A stretch of DNA of 64,000 nt from RPQJ01 sp963744735 (GTDB lineage: Bacteria > Pseudomonadota > Gammaproteobacteria > Steroidobacterales > Steroidobacteraceae), in assembly GCA_963744735.1 (NCBI GenBank), contig CAVUVH010000034.1, positions 372,001 to 436,000 on the forward strand. Direction: 5' to 3'. Shown piece by piece: positions 18,514 to 27,792 of the stretch; within the stretch, counting starts at the first letter, position 1, and each line of letters opens with the position of its first letter. The notes under the pieces were generated by a model that was given only the letters and a program-made list of their open reading frames with translations, had not been told where the DNA came from and searched no databases. Position numbers and translations under genes: made by a program.

Positions 18514-21404
18514 CGGTGCGCGACTACAGCGTGCCGCCGGAACTGCTGGCGACGCTGGCCGGCAGGCTCGAGCAGTTGCAGGGCAGGCCCGGGCTGCCGC
18601 AGACCGCGGCTGGGGCCACGATCACGGCCAGCCTGCCCTACGTATGGGCCTGCAGCGAATTCGTGGCCGACGCCTGCCGTCGTGACGCAGGCCTGCTCGA
18701 CTGGCTGGCGAGCGCGGGCGGGCTGCATCAGGACCTCGCCCTCGATGCGTATGCGGCAGCGGCCGAGGAAGCCACGCGGCCCGGCACGCAGGACGACCCC
18801 GGCTTCATGGCCGCGCTGCGCCGGTTTCGCCGCCGCCAGCTGGTGCGCATTGCGTGGCGCGACCTGGCGGGACTCGCGTCGATCGAGCAGGTCCTGCTCG
18901 AACTCTCCGCGCTGGCCGAAGCCTCGATCGGCGCCGCCTGCCGTCACGCGACCATGACGCTCGGCATTCGTCACGGCGTGCCGCGCGGCAAGGACGGCCG
19001 CGAAATGCCGCTGCTGGTGCTGGGCATGGGCAAGCTCGGCGGCGGCGAACTCAACTTCTCCTCGGACATCGATCTCGTCTTCCTGTTCGCTGCACATGGC
19101 GAGACCACGGGCGGCCGTCCGCTCGAGCACGAGGAGTTCTTCATCCGCGCGGGCAAGCGCGTGGCGCAGCTGCTCGGCAGCCCGACCGACGACGGCTTTG
19201 TCTACCGCGTCGACCTGCGCCTGCGGCCGTTCGGCGATTCGGGCCCCGTCGCAGTCAGCTTCGACGCCTTCGAGGACTACCTGCAGCAGCACGGCCGCGA
19301 CTGGGAACGCTACGCCTACGTCAAGGCGCGGCCCGTGTTCGGCGGCGACTACGGCTTTGCCGAGCTGTACCGCGACGTGCTGCGGCCGTTCGTTTATCGC
19401 CGCTACCTCGACTTCAGCGTGTTCGAGTCGCTGCGCGGCATGAAGGAGCTGATCGCCCGCGAAGTCGAGCGGCGCGAACTGCAGCAGAACGTCAAGCTCG
19501 GTCCGGGCGGCATCCGCGAGATCGAATTCATCGTGCAGGCGTTCCAGCTGCTGCGCGGCGGCAGCACGCCGCGGCTGCAGGGCCGCAGCCTGCTGGAGGT
19601 GCTGCCGCAACTGGCGGGACAGAAGCTGCTGCCGGCCGATGCAGTGGCGGAGCTGCAGGCGGCCTACCGCTTCCTGCGCCGGGTCGAGAACCGGCTGCAG
19701 GAATGGAACGACGAGCAGACCCACGAGCTGCCGGTGGACGAGGGCGCCCGCGCACGGCTGGCGCTGGCGATGGGACAGCCCGGCTGGCCGGCTCTCGAGG
19801 CCGAGCTCACGCGCCACCGGGGGCTGGTCAGCGCGCATTTCCAGCGCGCCGTGTTTGCACCCGGCGCGACCGCGCCGGCGGACGCGGGCACCAGCGGCCT
19901 CGAGCAGATCCTCGACCCGGAGCTGGACGACGCCCGCCGCCGCGAGCGCCTGGCGCAGCTGCTGGCGCCAGCGCTGGTGGAGCCCGTGCTCGGGCAGCTG
20001 CAGCAGCTGCGCGACAGCGGTTACTACCGCCGGCTCGACGAGACCGGCCGGCGGCGACTGCAGCAACTGCTGCCGTCGCTGCTCGGCGCGATCGCGCCGC
20101 TGGCCGACGCGACGGCGGCGCTCGCCCGCGTGCTGCACGTGCTGGAGCGGATCGGCGGGCGCACCGTGTACCTGGCCCTGCTGAACGAGAACGCGGTGGC
20201 GCGCGAGCGGCTGCTCGAGCTCTGCGCGCATTCGCAGTTCCTCGCCGACCAGATCGCGGCGTTCCCGCTGCTGCTCGACGAACTGCTCGACGAGCGGCTG
20301 TTCACCGCGGTCCCGGCGCGGCAGGAGCTGGCGCAGGAGTTGCGCGCGCGCATGGCCGACTGCGGCGGGGACGACGCGGAGCAGCAGGTCGACGCGCTGC
20401 GCCAGTTCCAGCGCGCCGCCATGTTCCGCATCGCCGTGCCGGACCTGACCGGCCGCCTGCCGCTGATGAAGGTCAGCGACCGGCTGACCGACCTGGCCGA
20501 GCTGCTGGTCGGCGAAGCGCTCGATCTCGCCTGGCAGCAGATCACCGCGCGGCATGGCGTGCCGCTCTGTGGCCCGTCGGCGGATGCGCTGCGCCCGGCA
20601 GGCGTGATCGTCGTGGCCTACGGCAAGTTCGGCGGCATCGAGCTCGGCTACGGCTCCGACCTCGACCTGGTGTTCCTGCACGACTCGAGCGGCGAGATCC
20701 AGCGCAGCGCCGGGCCGCAGTCGGTCGACAACGGGGTGTTCTTCCTGCGGCTGGTGCAGCGCCTGGTGCACCTGCTCACGGTGCATTCCGCCGCGGGACG
20801 GCTGTACGAAGTCGACACGCGGCTGCGGCCCAGCGGCAAGGGCGGCCTGCTGGTGCAGAGCATCGAGGGGTTTGCGGCCTACCAGCGGACGGATGCGTGG
20901 ACCTGGGAGCACCAGGCGCTGGCGCGCTCGCGCGCGGTGGCCGGCGACCCGGCGCTGCGCCGTCGCTACGAGACCCTGCGCGTGGAACTGCTGCGGAGCG
21001 CGGTGCATCGCGCGACGCTGCGCGAGGACGTGCGCTCGATGCGCGAGCGGATGCGCGCCGAGCTGTCGAAGTCGAAGCCGGGCGAGTTCGACCTGAAGCA
21101 GGACGCGGGCGGCATCACCGACATCGAGTTCCTGGCGCAGTACTGGACGCTGCTCTGGGCCGAGCGTCATGCGGAACTCGTGACCTACTCCGACAACATC
21201 CGGCAGCTCGAGAGCCTGGCCTCGATCTGCCTCGTGCCGCAGGGGCAGGTGGACGTGCTGACCGCCGCCTATCGCGCCTACCGGCAGCGCATGCACCACC
21301 TGTCGCTGGAGGGCGGCGACAGCATTGCACCGGCGGCGGAATTCGCCGAGACGCGGGCGGCAGTCAGCGCGATCTGGCGCGAAACGATGGAGCCGGAAGC
21401 CTGA
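18510..21404 (+). CDS. glnE: Bifunctional glutamine synthetase adenylyltransferase / adenylyl-removing enzyme
   Basis: Adds and removes AMP on glutamine synthetase in response to PII and glutamine, controlling ammonia assimilation. It has 964 residues, the usual size, and an unbroken frame. There are two nucleotidyltransferase domains: the N-terminal (deadenylylating) one with GKLGGGELNFSSDIDL and the C-terminal (adenylylating) one with GKFGGIELGYGSDLDL, each carrying the Asp-x-Asp metal site. GTG start overlapping the MFS stop. A long open frame on the opposite strand is only a shadow of its GC-rich codons. Confidence 0.97.
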   Translation: MTVRDYSVPPELLATLAGRLEQLQGRPGLPQTAAGATITASLPYVWACSEFVADACRRDAGLLDWLASAGGLHQDLALDAYAAAAEEATRPGTQDDPGFMAALRRFRRRQLVRIAWRDLAGLASIEQVLLELSALAEASIGAACRHATMTLGIRHGVPRGKDGREMPLLVLGMGKLGGGELNFSSDIDLVFLFAAHGETTGGRPLEHEEFFIRAGKRVAQLLGSPTDDGFVYRVDLRLRPFGDSGPVAVSFDAFEDYLQQHGRDWERYAYVKARPVFGGDYGFAELYRDVLRPFVYRRYLDFSVFESLRGMKELIAREVERRELQQNVKLGPGGIREIEFIVQAFQLLRGGSTPRLQGRSLLEVLPQLAGQKLLPADAVAELQAAYRFLRRVENRLQEWNDEQTHELPVDEGARARLALAMGQPGWPALEAELTRHRGLVSAHFQRAVFAPGATAPADAGTSGLEQILDPELDDARRRERLAQLLAPALVEPVLGQLQQLRDSGYYRRLDETGRRRLQQLLPSLLGAIAPLADATAALARVLHVLERIGGRTVYLALLNENAVARERLLELCAHSQFLADQIAAFPLLLDELLDERLFTAVPARQELAQELRARMADCGGDDAEQQVDALRQFQRAAMFRIAVPDLTGRLPLMKVSDRLTDLAELLVGEALDLAWQQITARHGVPLCGPSADALRPAGVIVVAYGKFGGIELGYGSDLDLVFLHDSSGEIQRSAGPQSVDNGVFFLRLVQRLVHLLTVHSAAGRLYEVDTRLRPSGKGGLLVQSIEGFAAYQRTDAWTWEHQALARSRAVAGDPALRRRYETLRVELLRSAVHRATLREDVRSMRERMRAELSKSKPGEFDLKQDAGGITDIEFLAQYWTLLWAERHAELVTYSDNIRQLESLASICLVPQGQVDVLTAAYRAYRQRMHHLSLEGGDSIAPAAEFAETRAAVSAIWRETMEPEA

Positions 21405-21457
21405 ATCGGGAATAATCGCTGCTTCGGGCCCGCGCCCGGGAACAGCGGTGGTTGCTC

Positions 21458-21853
21458 ATGGCCGAACTGATGGTGCCGATCTCGCCCGGCGAGCTGATCG
21501 ACAAGATCACGATCCTCGAGATCAAGTCGGCACGCATGACCGACGCCGCCAAGCTGCACAACGTGCGCACCGAACTCACCCTGCTGAACGACACCTGGCG
21601 CGCTTCGGCCTGGTCCGCCATCGACATCACGGCCGAATGGGGTGGGCTGCGCGACGTCAACGGCCAGCTGTGGGACATCGAGGACCGCATCCGCGACAAG
21701 GAACGCGACGGCCAGTTCGACGCGGAATTCATCGAACTCGCGCGCGCCGTTTACGTGACCAACGACCAGCGTGCCGCGCTGAAGCGCGTCATCAACACCC
21801 GGCTGGGATCGACGCTGGTGGAAGAGAAGAGCTACAAGCAGTACCGGCCGTAA
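21458..21853 (+). CDS. DUF6165-family protein
   Basis: 131 residues, intact. It begins MAELMVPISPGELIDKITIL and has the charged helical segment IEDRIRDKERDGQFDAEFIE, then RAALKRVINTRLGSTLVEEK and a YKQY end. These features match a conserved family found beside glycosyltransferase and LPS genes; its function is unknown. A TTG two codons upstream is a possible alternative start. It lies 53 bases after glnE. Confidence 0.75.
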   Translation: MAELMVPISPGELIDKITILEIKSARMTDAAKLHNVRTELTLLNDTWRASAWSAIDITAEWGGLRDVNGQLWDIEDRIRDKERDGQFDAEFIELARAVYVTNDQRAALKRVINTRLGSTLVEEKSYKQYRP

Positions 21854-21893
21854 CGGCGGGTCGCCCGGTCGTCACCGGCGTGCCCGGGGCGCA

Positions 21894-22094
21894 TCAGCGC
21901 CGCAGCGTGAACTCCGCGGAGCAGTAAGGGCACTTGGCCCAGCCGGTCTGCTCTACGGCCAGGAAGACGCGCGGGTGGGAATTCCACAGGTGCATGCCCG
22001 GCATCGGGCAGGCGAGCGGCAGGTCCGCCGTGGTGACCTCATACTGATGCTGGGCATTCGGCTGGATGAGCTTGTCGCTGCGGTCGGCCGTCAC
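21894..22094 (-). CDS. Zinc-finger (zf-CHCC) domain protein
   Basis: A 66-residue protein with the CHCC zinc-finger layout: LACPMPGMHLWNSHPRVFLA gives the first Cys and His, and AKCPYCSAEFTL gives the CPYC pair near the C terminus. Related short proteins are widespread in proteobacteria, and one is the bacterial counterpart of the mitochondrial complex I subunit NDUFS6. Its role here is unproven. It is divergent from nothing close: a GT9 gene on the same strand ends 121 bases upstream of its neighbour region. The frame is intact. Confidence 0.8.
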   Translation of the reverse strand: MTADRSDKLIQPNAQHQYEVTTADLPLACPMPGMHLWNSHPRVFLAVEQTGWAKCPYCSAEFTLRR

Positions 22095-22215
22095 GCTGGC
22101 GCCTCGTCGATCGACCGGCAGGGTGGCCGGCGGGGCGCATTATCGCGCAGCCGGCCTCGCGCGCGCTACGATGCACCTCGCGCCGCTCGCGCGGAGAGGT
22201 GCAGGTCCTGCCTGC

Positions 22216-23296
22216 TCAGGCGGCAGAGGTGCGCGGCGCGCCCGCCGCCATCAGTTCGTCCAGCTTCTCGATCGCGTCATCGACCTCGATCAGGTCCATC
22301 ACGCCCGGCATCTCGATCTTCTCGGTCCACGGCAGGCTGCGGGCCGAGCGGTTCATGAAGCGTGTCGCCGCACGCTCGTAGCGGTCCACGCACCATTGAC
22401 GGCTGTAGTAGGGACCGCTGCGATCGGGGTTGGTGGCGGCGTAAAGGCCGAGTACCGGGGTGCCCACGGTCGTCGCCATGTGCGCCGGGCCGGAGTCGGG
22501 CGACACCAGCACCGTGGCGCGCTGCAGCGTGGCCAGGAATTCCAGCAGGGTGTCGCGGCCGATCAGGTTGCGGCACGGCTGGCGCATGCGCTGCTCGATC
22601 TGCGCGCCGACCTGCAGTTCGAGCGCGCTGCGACCGCCGCAGAGCAGCACCTCGAGGCCGTGGCGGGCCACCGCGTGGTCGGCCAGTGCCGCGTACCGCT
22701 CGGCGCTCCAGTTGCGCAGCGCGTGGCTCGAACACGGGCTGATGACCAGCGTCGGTCGCCCGGCATCCGGAATCGCCGTGGCGGCGTACTGCAGCGCCGC
22801 CTCCGGCAGCGGGATATCCCAGCGCATCGACCGTGTCTCGACGCCGAGCCGCACGGCAAAGCCGAACAGGCTGTCGAGCACGTGCTCGCGCGACTTCGGC
22901 GCGATCTTGGCGTTGGTGAACAGCCACTGCCCTTCGCGCGCACGGGCACGATCGAAGCCGAGCTTGTGCCGCGCCGGGACCGATCGCCGCCGCGATGCTG
23001 GCGCGCAGTGCCAGCTGCATGTGCAGCAGCGCGTCGAAGCGGCGGCCGCGCAGCGCCGCACGCAGCCGGCGGTAACCGTCGAGCCCCGCCTGCTTGTCGA
23101 AGACGATGAACTCGATGCCGGGAATGTGTCCCAGCAGCTTGTGCTCGAGCTTGCCGAGGATCCAGGTGATCTGCGTCGCCGGCCAGGCGTCCTGCAGGGT
23201 GCGCACGACCGGCAGCGCGTGGCAGACGTCGCCGAGCGCCGACAGGCGCAGCACGCAGATCGACGCAGGCGGTGCGGTGAACAGTGGCGGCGACAT
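22216..23296 (-). CDS. Glycosyltransferase family 9 (heptosyltransferase-like, LPS core; frame broken once)
   Basis: Probably adds a heptose or related sugar to the lipopolysaccharide inner core at the cytoplasmic face of the membrane. The N terminus reads ICVLRLSALGDVCHALPVVR, the sugar-nucleotide Rossmann start of GT9 enzymes. The C-terminal half has the donor-site motif VSPDSGPAHMATTVGTPVLG and GLYAATNPDRSGPY. The frame changes once near 22975 and one extra base explains it (360 codons after correction). It is divergent from kdkA and waaA, with which it shares the core-assembly theme. The WaaC/WaaF distinction cannot be made. Confidence 0.8.
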
Positions 23297-23348
23297 GTGC
23301 GTTGCGAAAGGTAGGCAGCGGCGTCGGGATCGTGAACAATCCGCACCG

Positions 23349-24090
23349 ATGAACGAAAGTGCCGCCGCCGGGGAGGAGGCGCTCGCGCGCAGGGCGGGCG
23401 GCGCGATGCTATACGATGCCTCGGCCATCGGCCAATCCGACTTCGGCCTGCTCAGACCTGGATCACTGGCAGCAGGCCGGCAGGGCCGAAACCGACGCCG
23501 GGCGGCCGCGGCACGGTCGCGTTCGTGCGCACGCCGCAGGGCCAGCGCTGGGTGCTTGCGTCATTACCGGCGTGGCGGCCTGATGGCGCGCCTGGCCGAC
23601 GATCTCTACCTTTGGACGGGCGAGGAGCGTACGCGCGCGTTTCGCGAGTGGCGCCTGCTGCGCCAGCTGCGCGAGTGGCAACTGCCGGTGCCGCGCCCGA
23701 TCGCCGCCGGCTACCGCCGGCACGGCCTGGCCTATCGCGCCGACCTGCTGACCGAAGAACTGCCGGTGCGACGCGACGCTGGCGCAGGCCTTGCGCGCAG
23801 GCGCGCTGCCCGCGACCCGCCTGGGAAGCCGTCGGTCGCTGCATCGGCGCCCTGCATGCGCGCGGCGTGCAGCATGCCGACCTCAACGCCAACAACCTGC
23901 TGCTGGGCGAACAGGGCGCGGTCTACGTGCTCGATTTCGACCGCGGGCTGATCCGCGCGCGCGGGGCGTGGGAGCACGAGCGTGCTGTCGCGCCTGCAGC
24001 GTTCGCTGCGCAAGGTCACCGCAGGCCTGCCGCCGGACCGGTTCGGCGCCGCACAGTGGCAGGCCGCTGCTGGCCGGCAGCGAGGACTGA
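23349..24090 (+). CDS. kdkA: 3-deoxy-D-manno-octulosonic acid kinase (frame broken several times)
   Basis: Phosphorylates the first Kdo of the LPS core with ATP, a reaction found in bacteria that carry a single Kdo residue. Kinase segments are visible in pieces: VLRHYRRGGLMARLADDLYL with DEERTRAFREWRLLRQLREW nearby, then GALHARGVQHADLNANNLLL (the catalytic HADLNxxN loop) and YVLDFDRGLIR (the metal-binding DFD). At least four frame changes occur between 23450 and 24060. The stop lies 3 bases before waaA, so the two form an operon. Motif conservation argues for a working gene with read errors. Confidence 0.8.
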
Positions 24091-24093
24091 CGC

Positions 24094-25368
24094 ATGCGCT
24101 GGGTCTATGTGCTGCTGACGTACCTGCTGGTGCCGCTCATCATCGTGCACGACGCATGGCAGGCGCTGCGCAGCCCGGACTACCGCGGCCGGATCGGGCA
24201 ACGACTCGGCTTCGTGCCGGCGCGCGGCGCGCGCCGGCTCGGTGTGGATCCACGCGGTTTCGGTCGGCGAGGTGCAGGCGGCCGCCGCGCTGGTGGCGGA
24301 GCTCAGGCGCCGCGCACCGGACGTGCCCATCGCCGTATCCACCGTGACGCCGACCGGCGCGCAGCGCGCCCGCGCCCTGTTCAAGGACACGGTGCAGCAC
24401 TGCTACCTGCCGTACGACCTGCCGGGGTCGGTGCGGCGCTTCCTCGACCGCCTGCAGCCGCAGGTCGCCGTCATCCTGGAAACGGAGATCTGGCCGACGC
24501 TGTACGCCGGACTTCGCCGTCGCCGCATCCCGCTGGTGCTGGGCAGTGCGCGTGTCTCGGTCCGCTCCGTCGAACGCTACCGGCGCCTGGGCTCGCTGTT
24601 CCGCGACGCCCTGTCGCACGACGTCCTGATCGGCGCGCAGACCGCAGCCGACGCCGAGCGCTTCTGCGCCATTGGCGCGGACCCCGGGCGCGTGCGGGTC
24701 ACCGGCAACATCAAGTACGACATCGATATTCCAGCGCCGGTCAGTCGCCGCCGGCCAGGCCATGCGCGCGCAATGGGGCGCCGCGCGGCCAGTCTGGATC
24801 GCCGGCAGCACGCACGAAGGCGAAGAGGAAGCGTGCGCTCGCCGCGCATGCGCTGGTCCGCGCACGGCACGCGGACGCGCTGCTGCTGCTCGTGCCGCGG
24901 CATCCGCAGCGTTTCGACGCCGTACGGGCGCTGTTGCGGCGACAGAAGGTGAGCCACGTGCAGCGCAGCGCCGGTGCGCTGCCCGCGGCAGCCGATGCCG
25001 TATTGCTGGTGGATACGCTGGGCGAGCTGCAGATGCTGTACGCGGCGAGCGATGTTGCCTTCGTCGCCGGCAGCCTGGTGCCGGTGGGCGGCCACAGCCT
25101 GCTCGAGCCGGCCGTGCTCGGCCTGCCGCTGCTGTCCGGCCCGTACACGCAGAACAGCCAGGACATCGCCGACCTGATGCAGCAGGCGGGCGCGCTGCGC
25201 ATCGTGCGCAATCAGGAAGAGCTGGGTAGCTGCGTGGCCGACCGTCTCGACGACCCGGCGCAGGCCCGCCGGGCGGGGGCGCTCGGCCGCGAGGCGGTGG
25301 CGGCCAACCGCGGCGCGGTCAGCCGCCTGGCGGACCTGATCGAGCCGCTGCTCAGGACTTCGGCCTGA
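24094..25368 (+). CDS. waaA: 3-deoxy-D-manno-octulosonic acid transferase (frame broken about three times)
   Basis: Transfers Kdo from CMP-Kdo to lipid A precursor at the inner membrane, an essential step in most Gram-negatives. An N-terminal anchor helix (MRWVYVLLTYLLVPLIIVH) is followed by SVWIHAVSVGEVQAAAALV, VTPTGAQRARALF, and the acceptor region ETEIWPTLYAGLRRRRIPLV. The CMP-Kdo site includes VAGSLVPVGGHSLLEPAVLG and GPYTQNSQDIADLM. Frame changes lie near 24240, 24745 and 24830; the total length is a multiple of three. Its 3' end overlaps the convergent tolC by 17 bases. Confidence 0.88.
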   Translation: MRWVYVLLTYLLVPLIIVHDAWQALRSPDYRGRIGQRLGFVPARGARRLGVDPRGFGRRGAGGRRAGGGAQAPRTGRAHRRIHRDADRRAARPRPVQGHGAALLPAVRPAGVGAALPRPPAAAGRRHPGNGDLADAVRRTSPSPHPAGAGQCACLGPLRRTLPAPGLAVPRRPVARRPDRRADRSRRRALLRHWRGPRARAGHRQHQVRHRYSSAGQSPPARPCARNGAPRGQSGSPAARTKAKRKRALAAHALVRARHADALLLLVPRHPQRFDAVRALLRRQKVSHVQRSAGALPAAADAVLLVDTLGELQMLYAASDVAFVAGSLVPVGGHSLLEPAVLGLPLLSGPYTQNSQDIADLMQQAGALRIVRNQEELGSCVADRLDDPAQARRAGALGREAVAANRGAVSRLADLIEPLLRTSA

Positions 25369-26815
25369 CCGCCGGCATCGTCGTCGGCTGCGTCAGCAGG
25401 CCATTGATCGCATCGAGGTCGTCCTGCTGCAGGCCGCCCGCGGCCGATTCGAGCCGCACGATGTTGATCAGGTAATCGTAGCGGCTGCGCGCGTAGTCGC
25501 GCTGCGCCTCGAACAGGCGGCGACGCGCGTCGAGCACGTCGACCGTCGTGCGCGTGCCGACTTCGAAACCGGCCTCCGTCGCTTCGAGCGCGGTCTGGCT
25601 CGACTTCACGGCCTGGCTGCAGCGCCTGCACGCGCGCCTTCTCGGCAATCACGCCCAGGTACGCGTCGCGCGTCTCGCGCTCGGCCGAGCGCATCGTGCC
25701 TTCGAGCTTCTCGCGGGCCGCGCGGTGCAGGTATACCTGCTCGCGCACGCGCGACTGCGTGCCGCCGCCGCTGAAGATCGGGATGTTCAGGCGCAGGCCG
25801 ATCACGTCGCTGGTCGGTGCTCGAGTCGGCCGAGCCTCCCACCGGTCGCCCGAGCCGAGGTCGGTCGGACGGGTCGAACGACTGGTTGGTCTGCGTCGCG
25901 TCGCGGTCGCTCTCGCCGTACTGCGCGAACAGATCGAGCGTCGGCATGTGGCCGCTCTGCGCGACCTTGACGTTGGCGCTCGCGACTTCCGAATTCAGCC
26001 GCGCCGCGACCACGTTGAGGTTGTTGTCCAGCGCAAGGTCGACCCACGCCTGCTCGTCCTGCGGGTCCGGCTTGTTGAGCGGCATCTGTTCCGCCGGCTT
26101 CACCAGCGACGTGTAGTCCTTGTCGGTGAGTTCGCGCAGCACTTCCTGCGCGGTGGCCAGCGCGCGCTTGGCGGCAATGACGCCCGCCGTCGCGCTGTCG
26201 TGCGCGGCGCGCGATTCCTGCACGTCGGTGATGGCGATCAGGCCGACCTCGAATCGCTTCTCGGCCTGCTCGAGCTGCCGGCTGAACGCCTCGAGCGTCG
26301 CCTGCGCGGCGCCGAGCGTGTCCTCGGCGGCCAGCACGTCGAAATAGGCCTGCGAGACGCGCACCAGCAGGTTCTGCTGCGCGGCGCGATAGGTCGCCTC
26401 GGCCACCGCCACCTGCGAATCGGCGCGCTTCAGCTCCTGCCACTGGTCCCAGCGGAACAGGGTCTGGGTCAGCTCGGCACGGTAGTCCCAGTACTGGTCG
26501 ACGTCGGTCGAGCTCATGTTGCCGACCGTGACGATGTCGCCCGTGTCGTCTGGTCCACCTGCGGAAAGGTCGACTCGCCATCGGAATTGGCCGTGTAGAG
26601 CTGGCCGCCGACATTGACCTGCGGCAGCAGCAGGGCGCGCGCCTGCGGCTTGACCTCGAGCGCGGCCGAGCGCCGGGCTTCGGCTTCGCGCACCAGCGGG
26701 TCGCTGCGGACCGCGTCCAGGTAAACCTCGATCAGGTTCTCGGCGCGGAGCGGCGCGCGCTGCCGCACAGGGCGGCGGCGACGCTGCAGGCGAGGAGGAA
26801 CGATTTGGTCGTCAT
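25352..26815 (-). CDS. tolC: TolC-type outer membrane efflux channel (frame broken about four times)
   Basis: Trimeric outer-membrane duct for RND/ABC efflux pumps and type I secretion. The start at 26815 gives MTTKSFLLACSVAAALCGSA, a signal peptide. The two homologous OEP halves are recognisable: YDAVRSDPLVREAEARR and RVSQAYFDVLAAEDTLGAAQ in the first, LDLFAQYGESDRDATQTNQS and IGLRLNIPIFSGGGTQSRVR plus TRTTVDVLDARRRLFEAQRD in the second. Frame changes are near 26560, 25815, 25620 and 26545. It is preceded by a pcm-like gene on the same strand, a common arrangement. About 488 codons, normal for TolC. Confidence 0.88.
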
Positions 26816-26856
26816 GAGTCCATCCGTCCGTGGCGGCAGGCGCCGCGCTGGGTCAA

Positions 26857-26871
26857 CTAGTGTTGTACTAG
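26857..26871. promoter_or_regulatory. Short palindrome upstream of tolC (possible operator)
   Basis: CTAGT-GTTGT-ACTAG, a perfect 5-bp inverted repeat with a 5-base spacer, lies 42 bases upstream of the tolC ATG in an AT-rich patch of otherwise GC-rich DNA. TATAGT just upstream on the minus strand could be a -10 box, but I see no good -35. It could bind a TetR-like efflux regulator; none is encoded nearby. Confidence 0.3.
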
Positions 26872-26918
26872 ACTATATCACCTGTGGGCCGGTTGGCTAG
26901 TCCCGGCGCCCGGCAGGA

Positions 26919-27578
26919 TCAGAAGACGAAGCGCGGCGGCACCGGGGCGTGGATCAGGGCCGGGATGCCCGTCTCGAACAGGCTCTCACGCGACCAGTCG
27001 GCGGGACCGGTCCGGGTGATCCGCCGGGCCTCGAGCATCGGACCCTGGCCGGCGACCACGAACAACCGCCCGCCGATCTTCAGTGCACGCTCGAAGCGCG
27101 GGTCATACACCGGCAGCGAGCCCGTGACCGCGATGACGTCGTAGGCCTCCTGCTCCGCCAGCTGCATCGCGTCTGCCACCTGCGCGACCACGTTGTTGAC
27201 GCCGCAGTGCGCGTACTTCGCCATCGCCTCGGTCACGAACTCCGGAAACAGGTCGATCGTGCGGACCGTGCGGGCGAGCCGGCCGATGCAGGCGGCGAAG
27301 AAGCCGCTGCCGGTGCCGACCTCGAGCGCGGACTCGTGCGGCTGGATCTCGAGCGCCTGCAGGATGCGGCCCTCGAGCTTGGGCGCCAGCATCGACTGGC
27401 CGTGGGCGAGCGGCACGCTGGTGTCGGCAAAGGCAAGGTCACGGTACGCCGCCGGAACGAACTCCTCGCGCGGCACCTGCTGCAGGACATCGAGCACCTT
27501 GAGGTCGAGCACGTCCCAGGCACGGACCTGCTGTTCGATCATCTGGCGACGGGCAAACTGGACGTCGAACATGTGCAC
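26919..27578 (-). CDS. Protein-L-isoaspartate O-methyltransferase-like protein
   Basis: SAM-dependent methyltransferase of the PCMT family. FARRQMIEQQVRAWDVLD and VPREEFVPAAYRDLAFADTS are typical of the N terminus, SMLAPKLEGRILQALEI precedes the SAM-binding motif ALEVGTGSGFFAACIGRL, and the post-II region reads AYDVIAVTGSLP. The copy next to tolC is often more divergent than the repair enzyme and may not have PCMT activity, so I leave the symbol blank. A second ATG at 27572 is equally possible. 219 residues, frame intact. Confidence 0.85.
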   Translation of the reverse strand: MHMFDVQFARRQMIEQQVRAWDVLDLKVLDVLQQVPREEFVPAAYRDLAFADTSVPLAHGQSMLAPKLEGRILQALEIQPHESALEVGTGSGFFAACIGRLARTVRTIDLFPEFVTEAMAKYAHCGVNNVVAQVADAMQLAEQEAYDVIAVTGSLPVYDPRFERALKIGGRLFVVAGQGPMLEARRITRTGPADWSRESLFETGIPALIHAPVPPRFVF

Positions 27579-27792
27579 GATTCTCGGGACGGGAGGGGCG
27601 GTGATCTGCGGCCGCGGCCGGCGCGAAGGTTACGGTCTGCGCCCGGCTGCGACAAGCCAATCCGAGTGCGGATTATGGTGAATCCGGCGGGTTCGCGCGA
27701 CCCGATCCTATATGCTGCTGGCGAGCCTGGAGCGTGGACGAGAACAACTACAAATCCTTGTCGGGAAGCGGAGACCCGCGATCCGCCGGGAC

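Noticed and set aside
18435..21299. 954-codon open frame antisense to glnE
   Set aside because: High GC codon use leaves few stops on the other strand. glnE is intact and has all motifs, and the antisense product has none.
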